A stretch of 64,000 nt of DNA, from positions 7,146,501-7,210,500 of the forward strand of contig NZ_LT670849.1 in NCBI RefSeq assembly GCF_900142985.1, written 5' to 3'. The position numbers were made by a program, and so were the translations under genes. The notes below the pieces were generated by a model, which ran no database searches, was not told where the DNA came from, and saw nothing but the letters and a program-made list of their open reading frames with translations. This stretch comes from Bradyrhizobium erythrophlei (GTDB lineage: Bacteria > Pseudomonadota > Alphaproteobacteria > Rhizobiales > Xanthobacteraceae). Shown here piece by piece: positions 36,602 to 46,032 of this stretch. Each line of letters begins with the position of its first letter. The first letter of the stretch is position 1.

Positions 36602-38125
36602 TTAACGCCGGAAGCTCTTGATCTCCGACACGCTGCCGTCGCGATAGGTCAATTCCACCGAGACGAATTTGTTCGAAGGCGAGAGCTTCACATAGGGTTT
36701 GACGTCGTAGGGAATGGCAATGGGATCCTTCATGTCGCAGGGCGGCATCTTCAGCACCTGATCCGGCACCGACGTGTCAATGCCGATTCTCACCTCGCGA
36801 ATGGCGCAGCGATACGACACCAGATGGGTGTAATAGACCAGCAGTCCGTTGAATTCGCGATATGACAGCCAGCTCGTCGCGGTCATGTCGAGGATCTTCC
36901 GCTGGTCGCGGATCAGCGCAGCCTCCGGATCGAACTTGATCGGAAACGGTCCCTGCATGTTGCCGGACGCGTCGATGTAACGTACCTCGATCGTCGCCGC
37001 CGGCGTGTCCGCGGCCAGTTCGACCGACGGGTTGGGCATCCGCTTGCGCGTTCGTTGATCGAGGCTGTCGAGGAATCCGGTTTCGCGGAAATCGCCGCTG
37101 TTTCCCATCCGCCAGGAAATGCCGAGCGTCGGATCGGCGATCGAAAATACCACGCTCCAGCCGCCATTGTGGCGGGAGAACATCGCGATCGGCGCGTTGA
37201 CGGCGTCGTCCTGCGGCGGCCGCGGAATTGCCGCTGGAGAAAGTGCAGCGACCTGCTTGGCCGGATCGGCAGATTTGTCGGCAGGCTTCGCGGCTTCGCT
37301 GGTTTGCGCCTTCTCATTGCCGTTCAAAAAGACGTCGTCGACCATCTGGTCGAAATAGACGGGAATCTGCTTGTGGTTCACCGTCTCCGCCATTTCGCTG
37401 ACGATACGGCGGGTGTGCTGGGCGACCTGCACGAGATTTTCACCCGGTTGCAGCAATTCCTTGGCGAAGGTGCGCGTGAACACCGAGTTCGGATTGCTGT
37501 CGTTGTTGGAGAGGCGATCGAGCGCGGTCTGGCGAGGACCTGCCGAAAACACCGAAAACACGCCTTCCGGCAATTGCGTCATTGGCGCAAGGCCGCCGCC
37601 ACCCGCCACCGCGCGGGTTCCCGCACGTTCGAACGGGTTGTTGCGGCAAGCGTCGAACACCATAATGGCGGTACGCACCTTCCGGTTTTGCAAGCGCTCA
37701 ATCACGCGGTCCGCGAGCACCGACGCATCGCGCACCAGTTCTTCCTGGCCTTCTGTCGCGGCCGGCACGTCGGTCGGCAGCAGGAAATTCTGACCGGCGA
37801 TTTCAAAGCCGTGGCCGGCGTAGAAGAAAAACGCGGTGTCGCCGGGCTCCACTGCCCTGTCGAAGGCAAGCAGCGTTTCGCTGAACGCCTGCCTGGTCTG
37901 GTTCTCCGCCAGCATCACCGAAAAGCCGAGTTGCTTCAGCGTCTCGCCCATGACGCGGGCGTCGTTGACCGCCTTCTGTAGCTTCGGGACGTTCTTGTAG
38001 TCGTTGTTGCCGACGACGAGCGCGACGCGCTTGGCGGCCTCTGCCGGAACGACCAGCATAAGGGGCATCGCGAGGCCTAGCACCGCCGTCGCAAATCTCA
38101 GCCAAGACCGGCCATTCATGTTCAT
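36602..38125 (-). CDS. Secreted caspase-like (peptidase C14) protein
   Basis: 507 residues: a signal peptide (cleavage near PAEA, residue 30), a p20-like caspase domain at about residues 31-260, and a roughly 200-residue C-terminal region with no domain I know. The catalytic dyad is intact, with His105 in FYAGHGFEI and Cys160 in FDACRNNPF. The N-terminal RVALVVGNNDYKNVP is the family start. The basic pocket and export signal suggest a periplasmic arginine/lysine-specific orthocaspase. Bacterial orthocaspases are abundant in rhizobia and mostly uncharacterised. It stands alone, flanked by the FAD monooxygenase and a 348-bp gap. Confidence 0.87.
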   Translation of the reverse strand: MNMNGRSWLRFATAVLGLAMPLMLVVPAEAAKRVALVVGNNDYKNVPKLQKAVNDARVMGETLKQLGFSVMLAENQTRQAFSETLLAFDRAVEPGDTAFFFYAGHGFEIAGQNFLLPTDVPAATEGQEELVRDASVLADRVIERLQNRKVRTAIMVFDACRNNPFERAGTRAVAGGGGLAPMTQLPEGVFSVFSAGPRQTALDRLSNNDSNPNSVFTRTFAKELLQPGENLVQVAQHTRRIVSEMAETVNHKQIPVYFDQMVDDVFLNGNEKAQTSEAAKPADKSADPAKQVAALSPAAIPRPPQDDAVNAPIAMFSRHNGGWSVVFSIADPTLGISWRMGNSGDFRETGFLDSLDQRTRKRMPNPSVELAADTPAATIEVRYIDASGNMQGPFPIKFDPEAALIRDQRKILDMTATSWLSYREFNGLLVYYTHLVSYRCAIREVRIGIDTSVPDQVLKMPPCDMKDPIAIPYDVKPYVKLSPSNKFVSVELTYRDGSVSEIKSFRR

Positions 38126-38473
38126 TCCCCTGCACTCTCAGGCGGCCTTGGAGCTCCGGCCATCTAGCGGATAGTCGGCGAGCTGAAACCACAGGTTCAA
38201 CTGCCAGTCATACAAACCGCCGAGGCGCCTGATTAATCCGTTTTTGTGTCAAAAGATTAAGCTTTTTCAACGCTTGCAGCCTCGTTTCCATTGACTTTGG
38301 CGGATGCGCGCCTATGTTCCGGGCTCGAAGCGGCCCGGTATCGAAACGCGATACCTTGATCAAACCGCTTTCCCGCGTATCCGAAAATCCCGTGCAAATC
38401 TGCGTGCCGTTCCGGGGTTGAGCGCGACGGTCTTTTTTCAAGATTCCAGACGGCGGTATCTGCCAGAGGCTCA
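38126..38473. other. Intergenic region caspase-like / rhlE
   Basis: 348 bp between divergent genes. No open frame or RNA gene is credible. It contains the rhlE promoter candidate described separately, which would leave an unusually long leader of about 150 nt before rhlE. No hairpin stood out. Confidence 0.5.
38291..38318 (+). promoter_or_regulatory. Candidate sigma-70 promoter for rhlE
   Basis: TTGACT (38291-38296), a 16-bp spacer, then TATGTT (38313-38318). The predicted start near 38325 gives a leader of about 150 nt. The -35 is near consensus and the -10 is fair. Confidence 0.45.
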
Positions 38474-39916
38474 ATGTCTTTTTCTCATCTCGGCTTGTCC
38501 GACAAGGTGCTCGCTGCCGTTGCGGCCACCGGTTACACGACCCCTACCCCCATTCAGGAACAGGCGATTCCTCACGTTCTGGCCCGCCGCGATGTTCTCG
38601 GCATTGCCCAGACCGGCACCGGCAAGACCGCTGCCTTCGTCCTTCCGATGCTCACGATTCTGGAAAAGGGCCGCGCCCGCGCCAGAATGCCCCGTACCCT
38701 GATTCTGGAACCGACGCGCGAACTCGCCGCCCAGGTGAAGGAAAACTTCGACCGCTACGGCGCAGGCCAGAAACTCAACGTCGCGCTTCTGATCGGCGGC
38801 GTTTCCTTCGGCGATCAGGACTCCAAGCTGACGCGCGGCGTCGACGTCCTGATTGCAACGCCAGGCCGGCTCTTGGATCACACCGAACGCGGTGGCCTGC
38901 TGCTCACCGGCGTCGAATTGCTGGTGATCGATGAAGCCGACCGCATGCTCGACATGGGCTTCATTCCCGACATCGAGCGTATCTGCAAGCTCGTGCCGTT
39001 CACCCGCCAGACGCTGTTCTTCACTGCAACGATGCCGCCGGAGATCCGGCGCATAACCGAGACCTTCCTGCACAACCCCGAAAAGGTGGAAGTCTCGAAG
39101 CCGGCGACAACCGTCGCCACCATCACCCAGTTGCATGTGCCCTCGGGCCGCGAGGCGCACCAAAAGCGTGAAATCCTGCGTCGCCTGCTCCGCGAAGCCA
39201 AGGATCTCAACAACGCGATCATCTTCTGCAACCGCAAGCGTGAAGTCGCCGTCGTCTATAAGTCGCTGCAAAAGCATGGCTTCAGCGTCGGTGCGCTGCA
39301 TGGCGACATGGATCAGACGGCGCGTATGGCGGCGCTCGATCAGTTCCGAAAAGGCGACATTCCGCTTCTGGTCGCCTCCGACGTCGCTGCCCGCGGCCTC
39401 GATATTCCGGCCGTCAGCCACGTCTTCAATTTCGATATTCCCCACCACGCCGACGACTATGTTCACCGGATCGGCCGCACCGGCCGCGCCGGCCGCACCG
39501 GAACCGCGGTTTCCATTGTTACGTCGCTCGATCACAAATCGTTGGCGGCGATTGAAAAGCTGATCGGACAGAACATTCCGCGTGCCGAAGGCAGCCCGGA
39601 CGCCGAATTGCCGGAACAGGCGGATGCACGCGAACACGGACGTTCACGTGGTGACGAACGCGAGGGTTCGCGCCGCGGCGGCCGCAAGCGGCGCCGCGAT
39701 CGTGAGGGCGGCAATAGCGCCGGCCGCAACCCCGCGCCGTCAACACAATCTCCGATTGCGGACGTGGCAGCGGCGCCGGTAACGCCGTCCTCCCCCGGAC
39801 GCGGTGCTTCGAACAGACCTCGCCCGCCTTCGCAAGGTCATTCGTCATCGTCAGAACCAGCGGATCATTCGCATCTTCCGGCATTTTTGCTGCGGCCGGT
39901 TCGCGCCCGCGTCTGA
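38474..39916 (+). CDS. rhlE: DEAD-box ATP-dependent RNA helicase RhlE
   Basis: A 480-residue RhlE-type helicase for rRNA maturation and RNA decay, often cold-induced. Motifs in order: Q-motif TPTPIQEQAIP, Walker A AQTGTGKT, PTRELAAQ, TPGRLLDH, DEAD within VIDEADRMLDMG, SAT-equivalent FTATMP, then ASDVAARGLDIP and HRIGRTGRAGRTG. After residue 380 comes a basic Arg/Gly-rich tail (RGDEREGSRRGGRKRRRDRE) and a low-complexity P/S stretch. It ends in SHLPAFLLRPVRAR, which I recall as conserved in rhizobial RhlE. Confidence 0.94.
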   Translation: MSFSHLGLSDKVLAAVAATGYTTPTPIQEQAIPHVLARRDVLGIAQTGTGKTAAFVLPMLTILEKGRARARMPRTLILEPTRELAAQVKENFDRYGAGQKLNVALLIGGVSFGDQDSKLTRGVDVLIATPGRLLDHTERGGLLLTGVELLVIDEADRMLDMGFIPDIERICKLVPFTRQTLFFTATMPPEIRRITETFLHNPEKVEVSKPATTVATITQLHVPSGREAHQKREILRRLLREAKDLNNAIIFCNRKREVAVVYKSLQKHGFSVGALHGDMDQTARMAALDQFRKGDIPLLVASDVAARGLDIPAVSHVFNFDIPHHADDYVHRIGRTGRAGRTGTAVSIVTSLDHKSLAAIEKLIGQNIPRAEGSPDAELPEQADAREHGRSRGDEREGSRRGGRKRRRDREGGNSAGRNPAPSTQSPIADVAAAPVTPSSPGRGASNRPRPPSQGHSSSSEPADHSHLPAFLLRPVRARV

Positions 39917-40052
39917 TCGGCACAAAATCCCTATATCGGTACGGTTCCCCGTTTAACGGCTCGTTCATCGACCTCCAGTAGCTTGAACACCATTGTTTAA
40001 GAGATTGGCGCGATCAGCGAGCCGCCGCTGACCGTCGCGGGGGCTTATTTCA

Positions 40053-41111
40053 GTGCTGGACGAATTCGAGAGAACGATGGCCTTTGCCGAATTGGCGCTG
40101 GGCCAGATCAGGTCGCTGCGGCAAACCGCAATCCCTCGCAATTACGAAATCTGGTACGTCTATGCGACGGGCTACAACCCGCAGCTCAACAAGGTCATCA
40201 ACGAGACGCTGGCCCGCAACGGCAAGCTGACCGAGGCCGATCTCGAGCAGATCTACGAAACCTACCTTTCCCACATCAAGACCACCGATCGCATCGACAA
40301 GGTCGGCGCCCGCGTTATCGGCGAAATCGACGACGTGATGCTCCTGATCGACGAAGCGCTCGATATGTCGACCACATACAGCGAGAGCCTTTCCGGCGTC
40401 AGCAAAAAGCTTGCCGCGGCCATCGACCGCGACCAGCTCAAGAAAGTGGTCGATACGCTCGTCACGACGACGCGTGACATGCGCGAGACGACCAAGGCCC
40501 TGGAAGCGCGGCTGGCGCTCTCAAAGGCTGAAATCAGCAATCTTCAGCACAGCCTCGAGGCGATCAGGGCCGAAAGCCTCACCGATCCCCTGACCGGTCT
40601 CGGCAACCGCAAATATTTCGATCGGTCGCTCGAGGCTGCGGTTGCGAATGCGCTGGAAACAGGAGAACCGCTCTCGCTCCTGATGTTCGACATCGACTAC
40701 TTCAAGTCGTTCAACGATTCCTATGGCCACCTCACCGGCGATCAGGTGTTGCGGCTGGTCGGGATGTCGTTGAAGCAATCGATCAAGGGACAGGACATCA
40801 CCGCCCGCTACGGCGGCGAGGAATTCGCCGTGGTGCTGCCGAACACAGCGCTGCGACAGGCCCTGACGGTCGCTGATCATATCCGCCGCGCCGTGATGTC
40901 GAAGGAATTGAAGAAGAAGTCCACCGGCGAGATCCTGGGCCGCGTCACCATCTCGGTTGGTGTCTCGATGCTCAAGCCCGGCGACGATATGGATTCCCTG
41001 ATCGAACGGGCCGATGCGTGCCTCTACGCCGCCAAGCGCGCCGGACGCAATCGTGTGGTCTGCGAGGCAGACCCCGAATATGCCGCGGAAACCCGCGGCC
41101 AGGTGGCCTAG
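40053..41111 (+). CDS. Diguanylate cyclase (GGDEF)
   Basis: Makes cyclic di-GMP from two GTP. It has 352 residues. The N-terminal 170 residues lack a known sensor domain and become helical, probably coiled coil, before the GGDEF domain, as in Caulobacter DgcB-like soluble enzymes. The active loop is RYGGEEF, so it should be active. The allosteric I-site RxxD is here KGQD at the correct position (five residues before GGEEF). The chosen start is GTG at 40053 (MLDEFERTMAFAE); ATG at 40077 has a better AG-rich site and is possible. Its stop overlaps the convergent TfoX gene stop. Confidence 0.92.
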   Translation: MLDEFERTMAFAELALGQIRSLRQTAIPRNYEIWYVYATGYNPQLNKVINETLARNGKLTEADLEQIYETYLSHIKTTDRIDKVGARVIGEIDDVMLLIDEALDMSTTYSESLSGVSKKLAAAIDRDQLKKVVDTLVTTTRDMRETTKALEARLALSKAEISNLQHSLEAIRAESLTDPLTGLGNRKYFDRSLEAAVANALETGEPLSLLMFDIDYFKSFNDSYGHLTGDQVLRLVGMSLKQSIKGQDITARYGGEEFAVVLPNTALRQALTVADHIRRAVMSKELKKKSTGEILGRVTISVGVSMLKPGDDMDSLIERADACLYAAKRAGRNRVVCEADPEYAAETRGQVA

Positions 41112-41572
41112 GCTCTCTTCCGCCGCGCTTTCTTAGTTGCAGCAGGCTTTTTCTTTTTCGACGCCGTTTTCTTCGCCGAAGTTTTTTTGGCAACGGCCTT
41201 TGTCGCCGACGTCTTGCCCTTGGCAGCCTTCCGGCGTGGACGCTTGCTCAGTGCAGCTCGCTGCGCCGCGGCCAGGGCGGCTTTCGCCCAGCCCGTCAGC
41301 TCTTCCGAATCGTCAAACAAGCGCGCTGGCAGCTCCCAGTACGAATTGACTATGACGACCTTCCCGGACTTTCTTTGCTGATACTGAAACGGCTTCGACC
41401 CCTCCGCCTCGAATTGCGGAATGGTTGTTTCGTCGGCACGGAAATAGAGACCTGCGCGCAACGCGAGCGCAAAATTAGTACCGTCGGCGGAAATGCCGTA
41501 ACCGGAGAACATCCGGCGGATGGTCACCGGACCAAAGTTCGAAAACAGATCGATCAGGAAATCGCGATCCAT
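41108..41572 (-). CDS. TfoX N-terminal domain protein with histone H1-like tail
   Basis: 154 residues. Residues 1-105 are a TfoX_N domain (LFSNFGPVTIRRMFSGYG, then FQYQQRKSGKVVIVNSYWE). Residues 112-154 are almost only K, A, R, S and T (for example KKTSAKKTASKKKKPAATKK), like bacterial histone H1/Hc1 or AlgP tails that bind DNA or RNA. TfoX in Haemophilus regulates competence; isolated N-domains are widespread and uncharacterised. The ATG at 41572 is chosen because upstream codons fall in a palindromic repeat. It converges on the cyclase gene with a 4-bp overlap. Confidence 0.83.
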   Translation of the reverse strand: MDRDFLIDLFSNFGPVTIRRMFSGYGISADGTNFALALRAGLYFRADETTIPQFEAEGSKPFQYQQRKSGKVVIVNSYWELPARLFDDSEELTGWAKAALAAAQRAALSKRPRRKAAKGKTSATKAVAKKTSAKKTASKKKKPAATKKARRKRA

Positions 41573-41580
41573 CGGCAAGC

Positions 41581-41697
41581 GTCTCGTGCCCCGGACGCGG
41601 CGCAGCGTCACGATGCGCCGCAGAGCCGGGGTCCGGTCTAAGTCTGGGTCCCGGTTCTGCGCAGCAGCTCAAGCGCCGCAGCGCGCCCGGGACAGGG
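41581..41697. repeat. Composite palindromic repeat between tfoX-like gene and sufA
   Basis: CGGCGCA (41598-41604) pairs with TGCGCCG (41614-41620), flanked by CCCCGG (41589-41594) and CCGGGG (41626-41631). A second inverted part CCCGG...CCGGG follows up to about 41694. It fills the gap after sufA and resembles a dispersed rhizobial element. It could also serve as the 3' end of the suf transcript. Confidence 0.65.
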
Positions 41698-41698
41698 A

Positions 41699-42100
41699 TC
41701 AGCCTTCGACGTCGGCCGGCTTGAGCTGCACCGATTCACCGCAGCCGCAGGCGCCGATCTGGTTCGGATTGTTGAAGATGAACTGGGCCTGCATCCTGTC
41801 GGCCTTGTAGTCCATTTCGGTGCCGAGCAGAAACAGCACCGCCTTGGGATCGACCAGGATCTTCACGCCCTTGTCCTCGACGACTTCATCGGTCGGGCGA
41901 ACCTCGTGGGCATATTCGACCGTGTAGGACTGACCGGCGCAGCCGCCGTTCTTGACGCCGACCCGCAGGCCGACGATTTCGGAATCGGCGCGCTTGGTCA
42001 GTTCCACGATGCGCGTCGCGGCCGCTTCCGTCAGCTTCATGACTTGCGGACGGGGACGCTTAGCCTTGGGCGTTGATGAGGTCGGGGTCATGTCAATCAT
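41699..42100 (-). CDS. sufA: A-type Fe-S carrier SufA/IscA
   Basis: 133 residues of the HesB/IscA family, which carries assembled 2Fe-2S/4Fe-4S clusters to apo-proteins. The three conserved cysteines are present: GGCAGQSY and the C-terminal CGCGES. About 20 basic N-terminal residues precede the domain. Last gene of the minus-strand suf run, 51 bp after sufT, and followed by a palindromic repeat that may end the transcript. Confidence 0.93.
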   Translation of the reverse strand: MIDMTPTSSTPKAKRPRPQVMKLTEAAATRIVELTKRADSEIVGLRVGVKNGGCAGQSYTVEYAHEVRPTDEVVEDKGVKILVDPKAVLFLLGTEMDYKADRMQAQFIFNNPNQIGACGCGESVQLKPADVEG

Positions 42101-42151
42101 GTGGTCAATCCCAAAGCCAATTCAATAAGGCGCTGTATCCTCGATGGGCAC

Positions 42152-42553
42152 TCACCACATGTTGAGGACGAGACGCGCCTCATCCGACATGCGGTCCGGC
42201 GTCCAGGCCGGATCCCACACCAGGTTGACGTTGACGACGCCGACGCCGGGCACGCTCGCGACCGCATTCTCCACCATCTGCGGCAGCTCGCCCGCCGCCG
42301 GACAGTTCGGCGTGGTGAGCGTCATCATCAGATCGACGGAACGATCGTCCTTGAGCTCGACCTTGTAGATCAGGCCAAGTTCGTAGATGTCCGCCGGGAT
42401 TTCCGGATCGAACACGGTCTTCAAGGCGGCCACGATGTCGCCGCTCAGCCGCTCGGTTTCCTCGGGCGGCAGAGCCGACTGGGTTTCCATGTTGGAAGTC
42501 CTGGCTTCCTGTCCCTTGGCTTCCATGTCCTTGGCTTCAACAGTGTCGGTCAT
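42152..42553 (-). CDS. sufT: SUF-associated DUF59 protein SufT
   Basis: 133 residues: a polar N-terminal extension of about 35 residues, then a DUF59/MIP18-like domain with FDPEIPADIYELGLIY and TLTTPNCPAAGELP, whose cysteine is conserved in the family. SufT-type proteins help Fe-S maturation under high demand. It overlaps sufS as ATGA, making its role in the pathway firm. Confidence 0.92.
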   Translation of the reverse strand: MTDTVEAKDMEAKGQEARTSNMETQSALPPEETERLSGDIVAALKTVFDPEIPADIYELGLIYKVELKDDRSVDLMMTLTTPNCPAAGELPQMVENAVASVPGVGVVNVNLVWDPAWTPDRMSDEARLVLNMW

Positions 42554-43797
42554 GCGAACAATTCCCGCGCCTTGATCAGCGCACTCGCTAGATGGTCGAC
42601 TTCCTCGCGCGTATTATACATCCCGAACGAAGCCCGGCACGTCGCGGTTACGTTGAACCGCTCTAAAAGAGGCATCACGCAATGGGTGCCGGCGCGCACC
42701 GCAATTCCCTGCCGGTCGATGACGGTGGCGACATCGTGCGGATGGGCGCCCTTCATCTCGAAGGAGATCACCGGCCCCTTGCCTTTGGCGGTGCCGATCA
42801 TGCGCAACGAGTTGATTTCGCGCAAGCGCGCCTCCGCATAGGTCAGGAGGTCGTGCTCGTGCGCGGCGATGCGCTCCTTGCCGATCGAATTGACGTAGTC
42901 GATGGCGGCACCGAGCCCGATCGCCTCGACGATCGGCGGTGTGCCGGCTTCGAACTTGTGCGGCGGATCGCCATAGGTAACCCAGTCCTGCGCCACTTCG
43001 CGGATCATCTCACCGCCGCCGTTGAACGGGCGCATCGCGACGAGGTGCTCATGCTTGGCATAAAGCACGCCGATCCCGGTCGGGCCGTAGAGCTTGTGGC
43101 CGGTGAAGGCATAGAAATCGCAATCGATGTCCTGCACGTCGACCGGCAGATGCACCGCGCCCTGTGCCCCGTCGACCAAAACCTTAATGCCGCGGGCATG
43201 CGCGAGCTGAACCACGTCCTTGACCGGCACGACGGTGCCGAGCGCATTCGACATCTGGGTGATCGCCACCAGCCTGGTGCGGGGGTTAAGAAGCTTCTCG
43301 AACTCCTCAATGAGGAAATTGCCGTCATCGTCGACCGGCGCCCACTTGATCACCGCGCCATGACGCTCCCTGAGGAAATGCCAGGGCACGATATTGGAAT
43401 GGTGCTCCATGATCGAGAGCACGATCTCGTCGCCCTCGCCAATGGCCGGCTCGCCGTAAGAGGACGCCACGAGGTTGATCGCCTCGGTGACATTGCGGGT
43501 GAAGATGATCTCCTCAGTCCGGGGCGCGTTGAGGAATTTTGCGACCTTCTCGCGAGCGCCTTCGTAGGCCTCCGTGGCCGCATTGGCGAGATAATGCAGA
43601 CCGCGATGCACGTTGGCGTATTCTCTCTTGTAGGCTTCCGTCATGCGATCGAGCACGGCGAACGGCTTCTGCGCGGAAGCGGCATTGTCGAGATAGACGA
43701 GCGGCTTGCCATAGACCTTGGTCGCCAGCGCCGGGAAATCCTCGCGCAGGCGGGCGACGTCATAAGAGCCATTTGAGACGGCCGGGTGCATGGTCAT
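42550..43797 (-). CDS. sufS: Cysteine desulfurase SufS
   Basis: A group II cysteine desulfurase that supplies persulfide sulfur to the SufBCD scaffold, 415 residues. The PLP lysine is in FTGHKLYGPTG and the persulfide cysteine in AGTHCVMPL; the family block IIFTRNVTEAINLV is present. No SufE or SufU gene follows in this window. It overlaps sufD upstream and sufT downstream as ATGA, so sufD-sufS-sufT are coupled. Confidence 0.95.
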   Translation of the reverse strand: MTMHPAVSNGSYDVARLREDFPALATKVYGKPLVYLDNAASAQKPFAVLDRMTEAYKREYANVHRGLHYLANAATEAYEGAREKVAKFLNAPRTEEIIFTRNVTEAINLVASSYGEPAIGEGDEIVLSIMEHHSNIVPWHFLRERHGAVIKWAPVDDDGNFLIEEFEKLLNPRTRLVAITQMSNALGTVVPVKDVVQLAHARGIKVLVDGAQGAVHLPVDVQDIDCDFYAFTGHKLYGPTGIGVLYAKHEHLVAMRPFNGGGEMIREVAQDWVTYGDPPHKFEAGTPPIVEAIGLGAAIDYVNSIGKERIAAHEHDLLTYAEARLREINSLRMIGTAKGKGPVISFEMKGAHPHDVATVIDRQGIAVRAGTHCVMPLLERFNVTATCRASFGMYNTREEVDHLASALIKARELFA

Positions 43798-45119
43798 CCC
43801 CGCATCTCCAGCCAGCGCTGCGCTATCGTGATCGCGACCTCGCGAAGTTCATCGCTGGCAATCGATTCGATCGCTTCACCGACGAAGGCCTGAATCAGCA
43901 GCGCCTGGGCCTCCTTCTCGGAGAGGCCGCGGGCCCGCAGATAGAACAGCAGGCTTTCGTCGAGCGCGCCGGTAGTGGCGCCGTGACCGCAAGTCACGTC
44001 GTCGGCAAAGATTTCCAGTTCGGGCTTGTTGTCGGCCTCGGCCTCGTCCGAGAGCAACAGCGCCCGCGTCATCATCTTGGCGTCGGTCTTCTGCGCCTTG
44101 GGCTGAACGATGATGCGGCCCTGAAACACCGAATGGGCGCGATCGTCGACCACCGCGCGGAAGATTTCGCGGCTGGCGCAATTCGGCACCGCATGATCGA
44201 GGAATAGCGTGGTGTCGGCGTGCTGCCGCTCGTTCAAGAGGTTCACGCCGTTGACGCTGGCCTCGGCGCCCTCGCCCGCGAACGTCAGGTACCCCTGATA
44301 ACGGCTCAGGCCGCCGCCGCTCGTCATGTTGAAGCTGGTGAGGCGTGACTTGGCGCCGATCGTAAAGACGGCCGTGGTGATGTTGCTGGCATCGGCGCTA
44401 TCGGCCATCAGCCGCACATGCTGCAAATGGGCGTCATCGCCGAGCCAGACGATGACGGCGTCGTTCGCCTGATAAGATTTGGCGCCGTCGGCCGCGACAA
44501 AGCTCTCCACGAGCGTCGCGTGCGCCGCCTGACCGAGCTTCAGGCACGAACGGGTATAGGTTGAAGCCGATGAGCGCGTTGCGACATGCACAATGTGAAT
44601 CGGCTTGGCGAGTACCGCGCCGTTCGCTACCGTGACCACGGCGCCATCGGTCGCCATTGCGGCATTCAGCGCAATCATGGCGCCGGATGCCACGCCGTTT
44701 TCGAGCAGATCGGCGCGTGCGGCATTGGAATTGTCTTGCAGAATTTCGCTTAAGCTCTGCACGCGAACGCCGGCTTCCAGCGCGTCGAGATTCGAGAGCG
44801 GCGGCGCCAGGACACCATCCACCAGCACCAGGCGATGGGCGTCAACGGCCGGGAGCGAGGCCAGCGCGGCCTTGGCGCGTTCGAGCGCGCTTGCATCGGG
44901 AGCAGCCGCAAGCGGCAGCACCTCGCGCATCAAGGCGCGCAGGTCGGTATATTTCCAGTCTTCCAGCCGGCGATGCGGCAGGCCGGCCCGCGCATAGGCT
45001 TCAAACGCCTGCGCGCGCAGTTCGGCGACCTTGCGGGTGCCGGGCAACCGATCACGCGCAGCCTCGAAAATATCGTCCGGCTCCCGCATGGTCTTGGTCT
45101 TTGCCAAAGCAATGTTCAT
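43794..45119 (-). CDS. sufD: Fe-S cluster scaffold protein SufD
   Basis: 441 residues; the SufB paralogue that forms the SufBC2D scaffold with the SufC ATPase. The C-terminal beta-helix core is visible (ILVQ-like RIIVQPKAQKTDAKMM and DDVTCGHGATTGALDE, with the conserved histidine). The ATG at 45119 begins the family sequence MNIALAKTKT; the frame upstream is non-homologous. It lies 28 bp after sufC. Confidence 0.94.
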   Translation of the reverse strand: MNIALAKTKTMREPDDIFEAARDRLPGTRKVAELRAQAFEAYARAGLPHRRLEDWKYTDLRALMREVLPLAAAPDASALERAKAALASLPAVDAHRLVLVDGVLAPPLSNLDALEAGVRVQSLSEILQDNSNAARADLLENGVASGAMIALNAAMATDGAVVTVANGAVLAKPIHIVHVATRSSASTYTRSCLKLGQAAHATLVESFVAADGAKSYQANDAVIVWLGDDAHLQHVRLMADSADASNITTAVFTIGAKSRLTSFNMTSGGGLSRYQGYLTFAGEGAEASVNGVNLLNERQHADTTLFLDHAVPNCASREIFRAVVDDRAHSVFQGRIIVQPKAQKTDAKMMTRALLLSDEAEADNKPELEIFADDVTCGHGATTGALDESLLFYLRARGLSEKEAQALLIQAFVGEAIESIASDELREVAITIAQRWLEMRG

Positions 45120-45147
45120 CACAAGATCCGTATTCCCGTATCCGTCG

Positions 45148-45900
<753 letters not shown>

Positions 45901-45923
45901 CACGTTGTTCCGTCTTTTCCATT

Positions 45924-46030
45924 CATCCCTCGTCCGCGGGAGCGCCGAAGGCGCGTCTCGAAGGACGTGGCCGACCATCTTTGCTCTCATCCTTCGAGAC
46001 GGCCGCTCAGGCGACCTCCTCAGGATGAGG
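45924..46030. repeat. Palindromic repeat inside the suf operon (sufB-sufC gap)
   Basis: Perfect 12-bp arms CGTCTCGAAGGA (45954-45965) and TCCTTCGAGACG (45990-46001), with looser outer symmetry to 46030. On minus it begins cctcatcctgaggagg, a dispersed rhizobial sequence I recall. It fills the 132-bp gap that separates sufB from sufC, where the other genes touch or overlap. Confidence 0.75.
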
Positions 46031-46032
46031 AA

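Noticed and set aside
36602..38125. Caspase-like gene as an abortive-infection defence system
   Set aside because: It has a signal peptide, stands alone, and no sensor, CRISPR or gasdermin-like partner is adjacent.
45901..45990. N-terminal extension of SufC through 30 extra codons
   Set aside because: The extra codons are the palindromic repeat; the family sequence and ribosome site begin at 45900.
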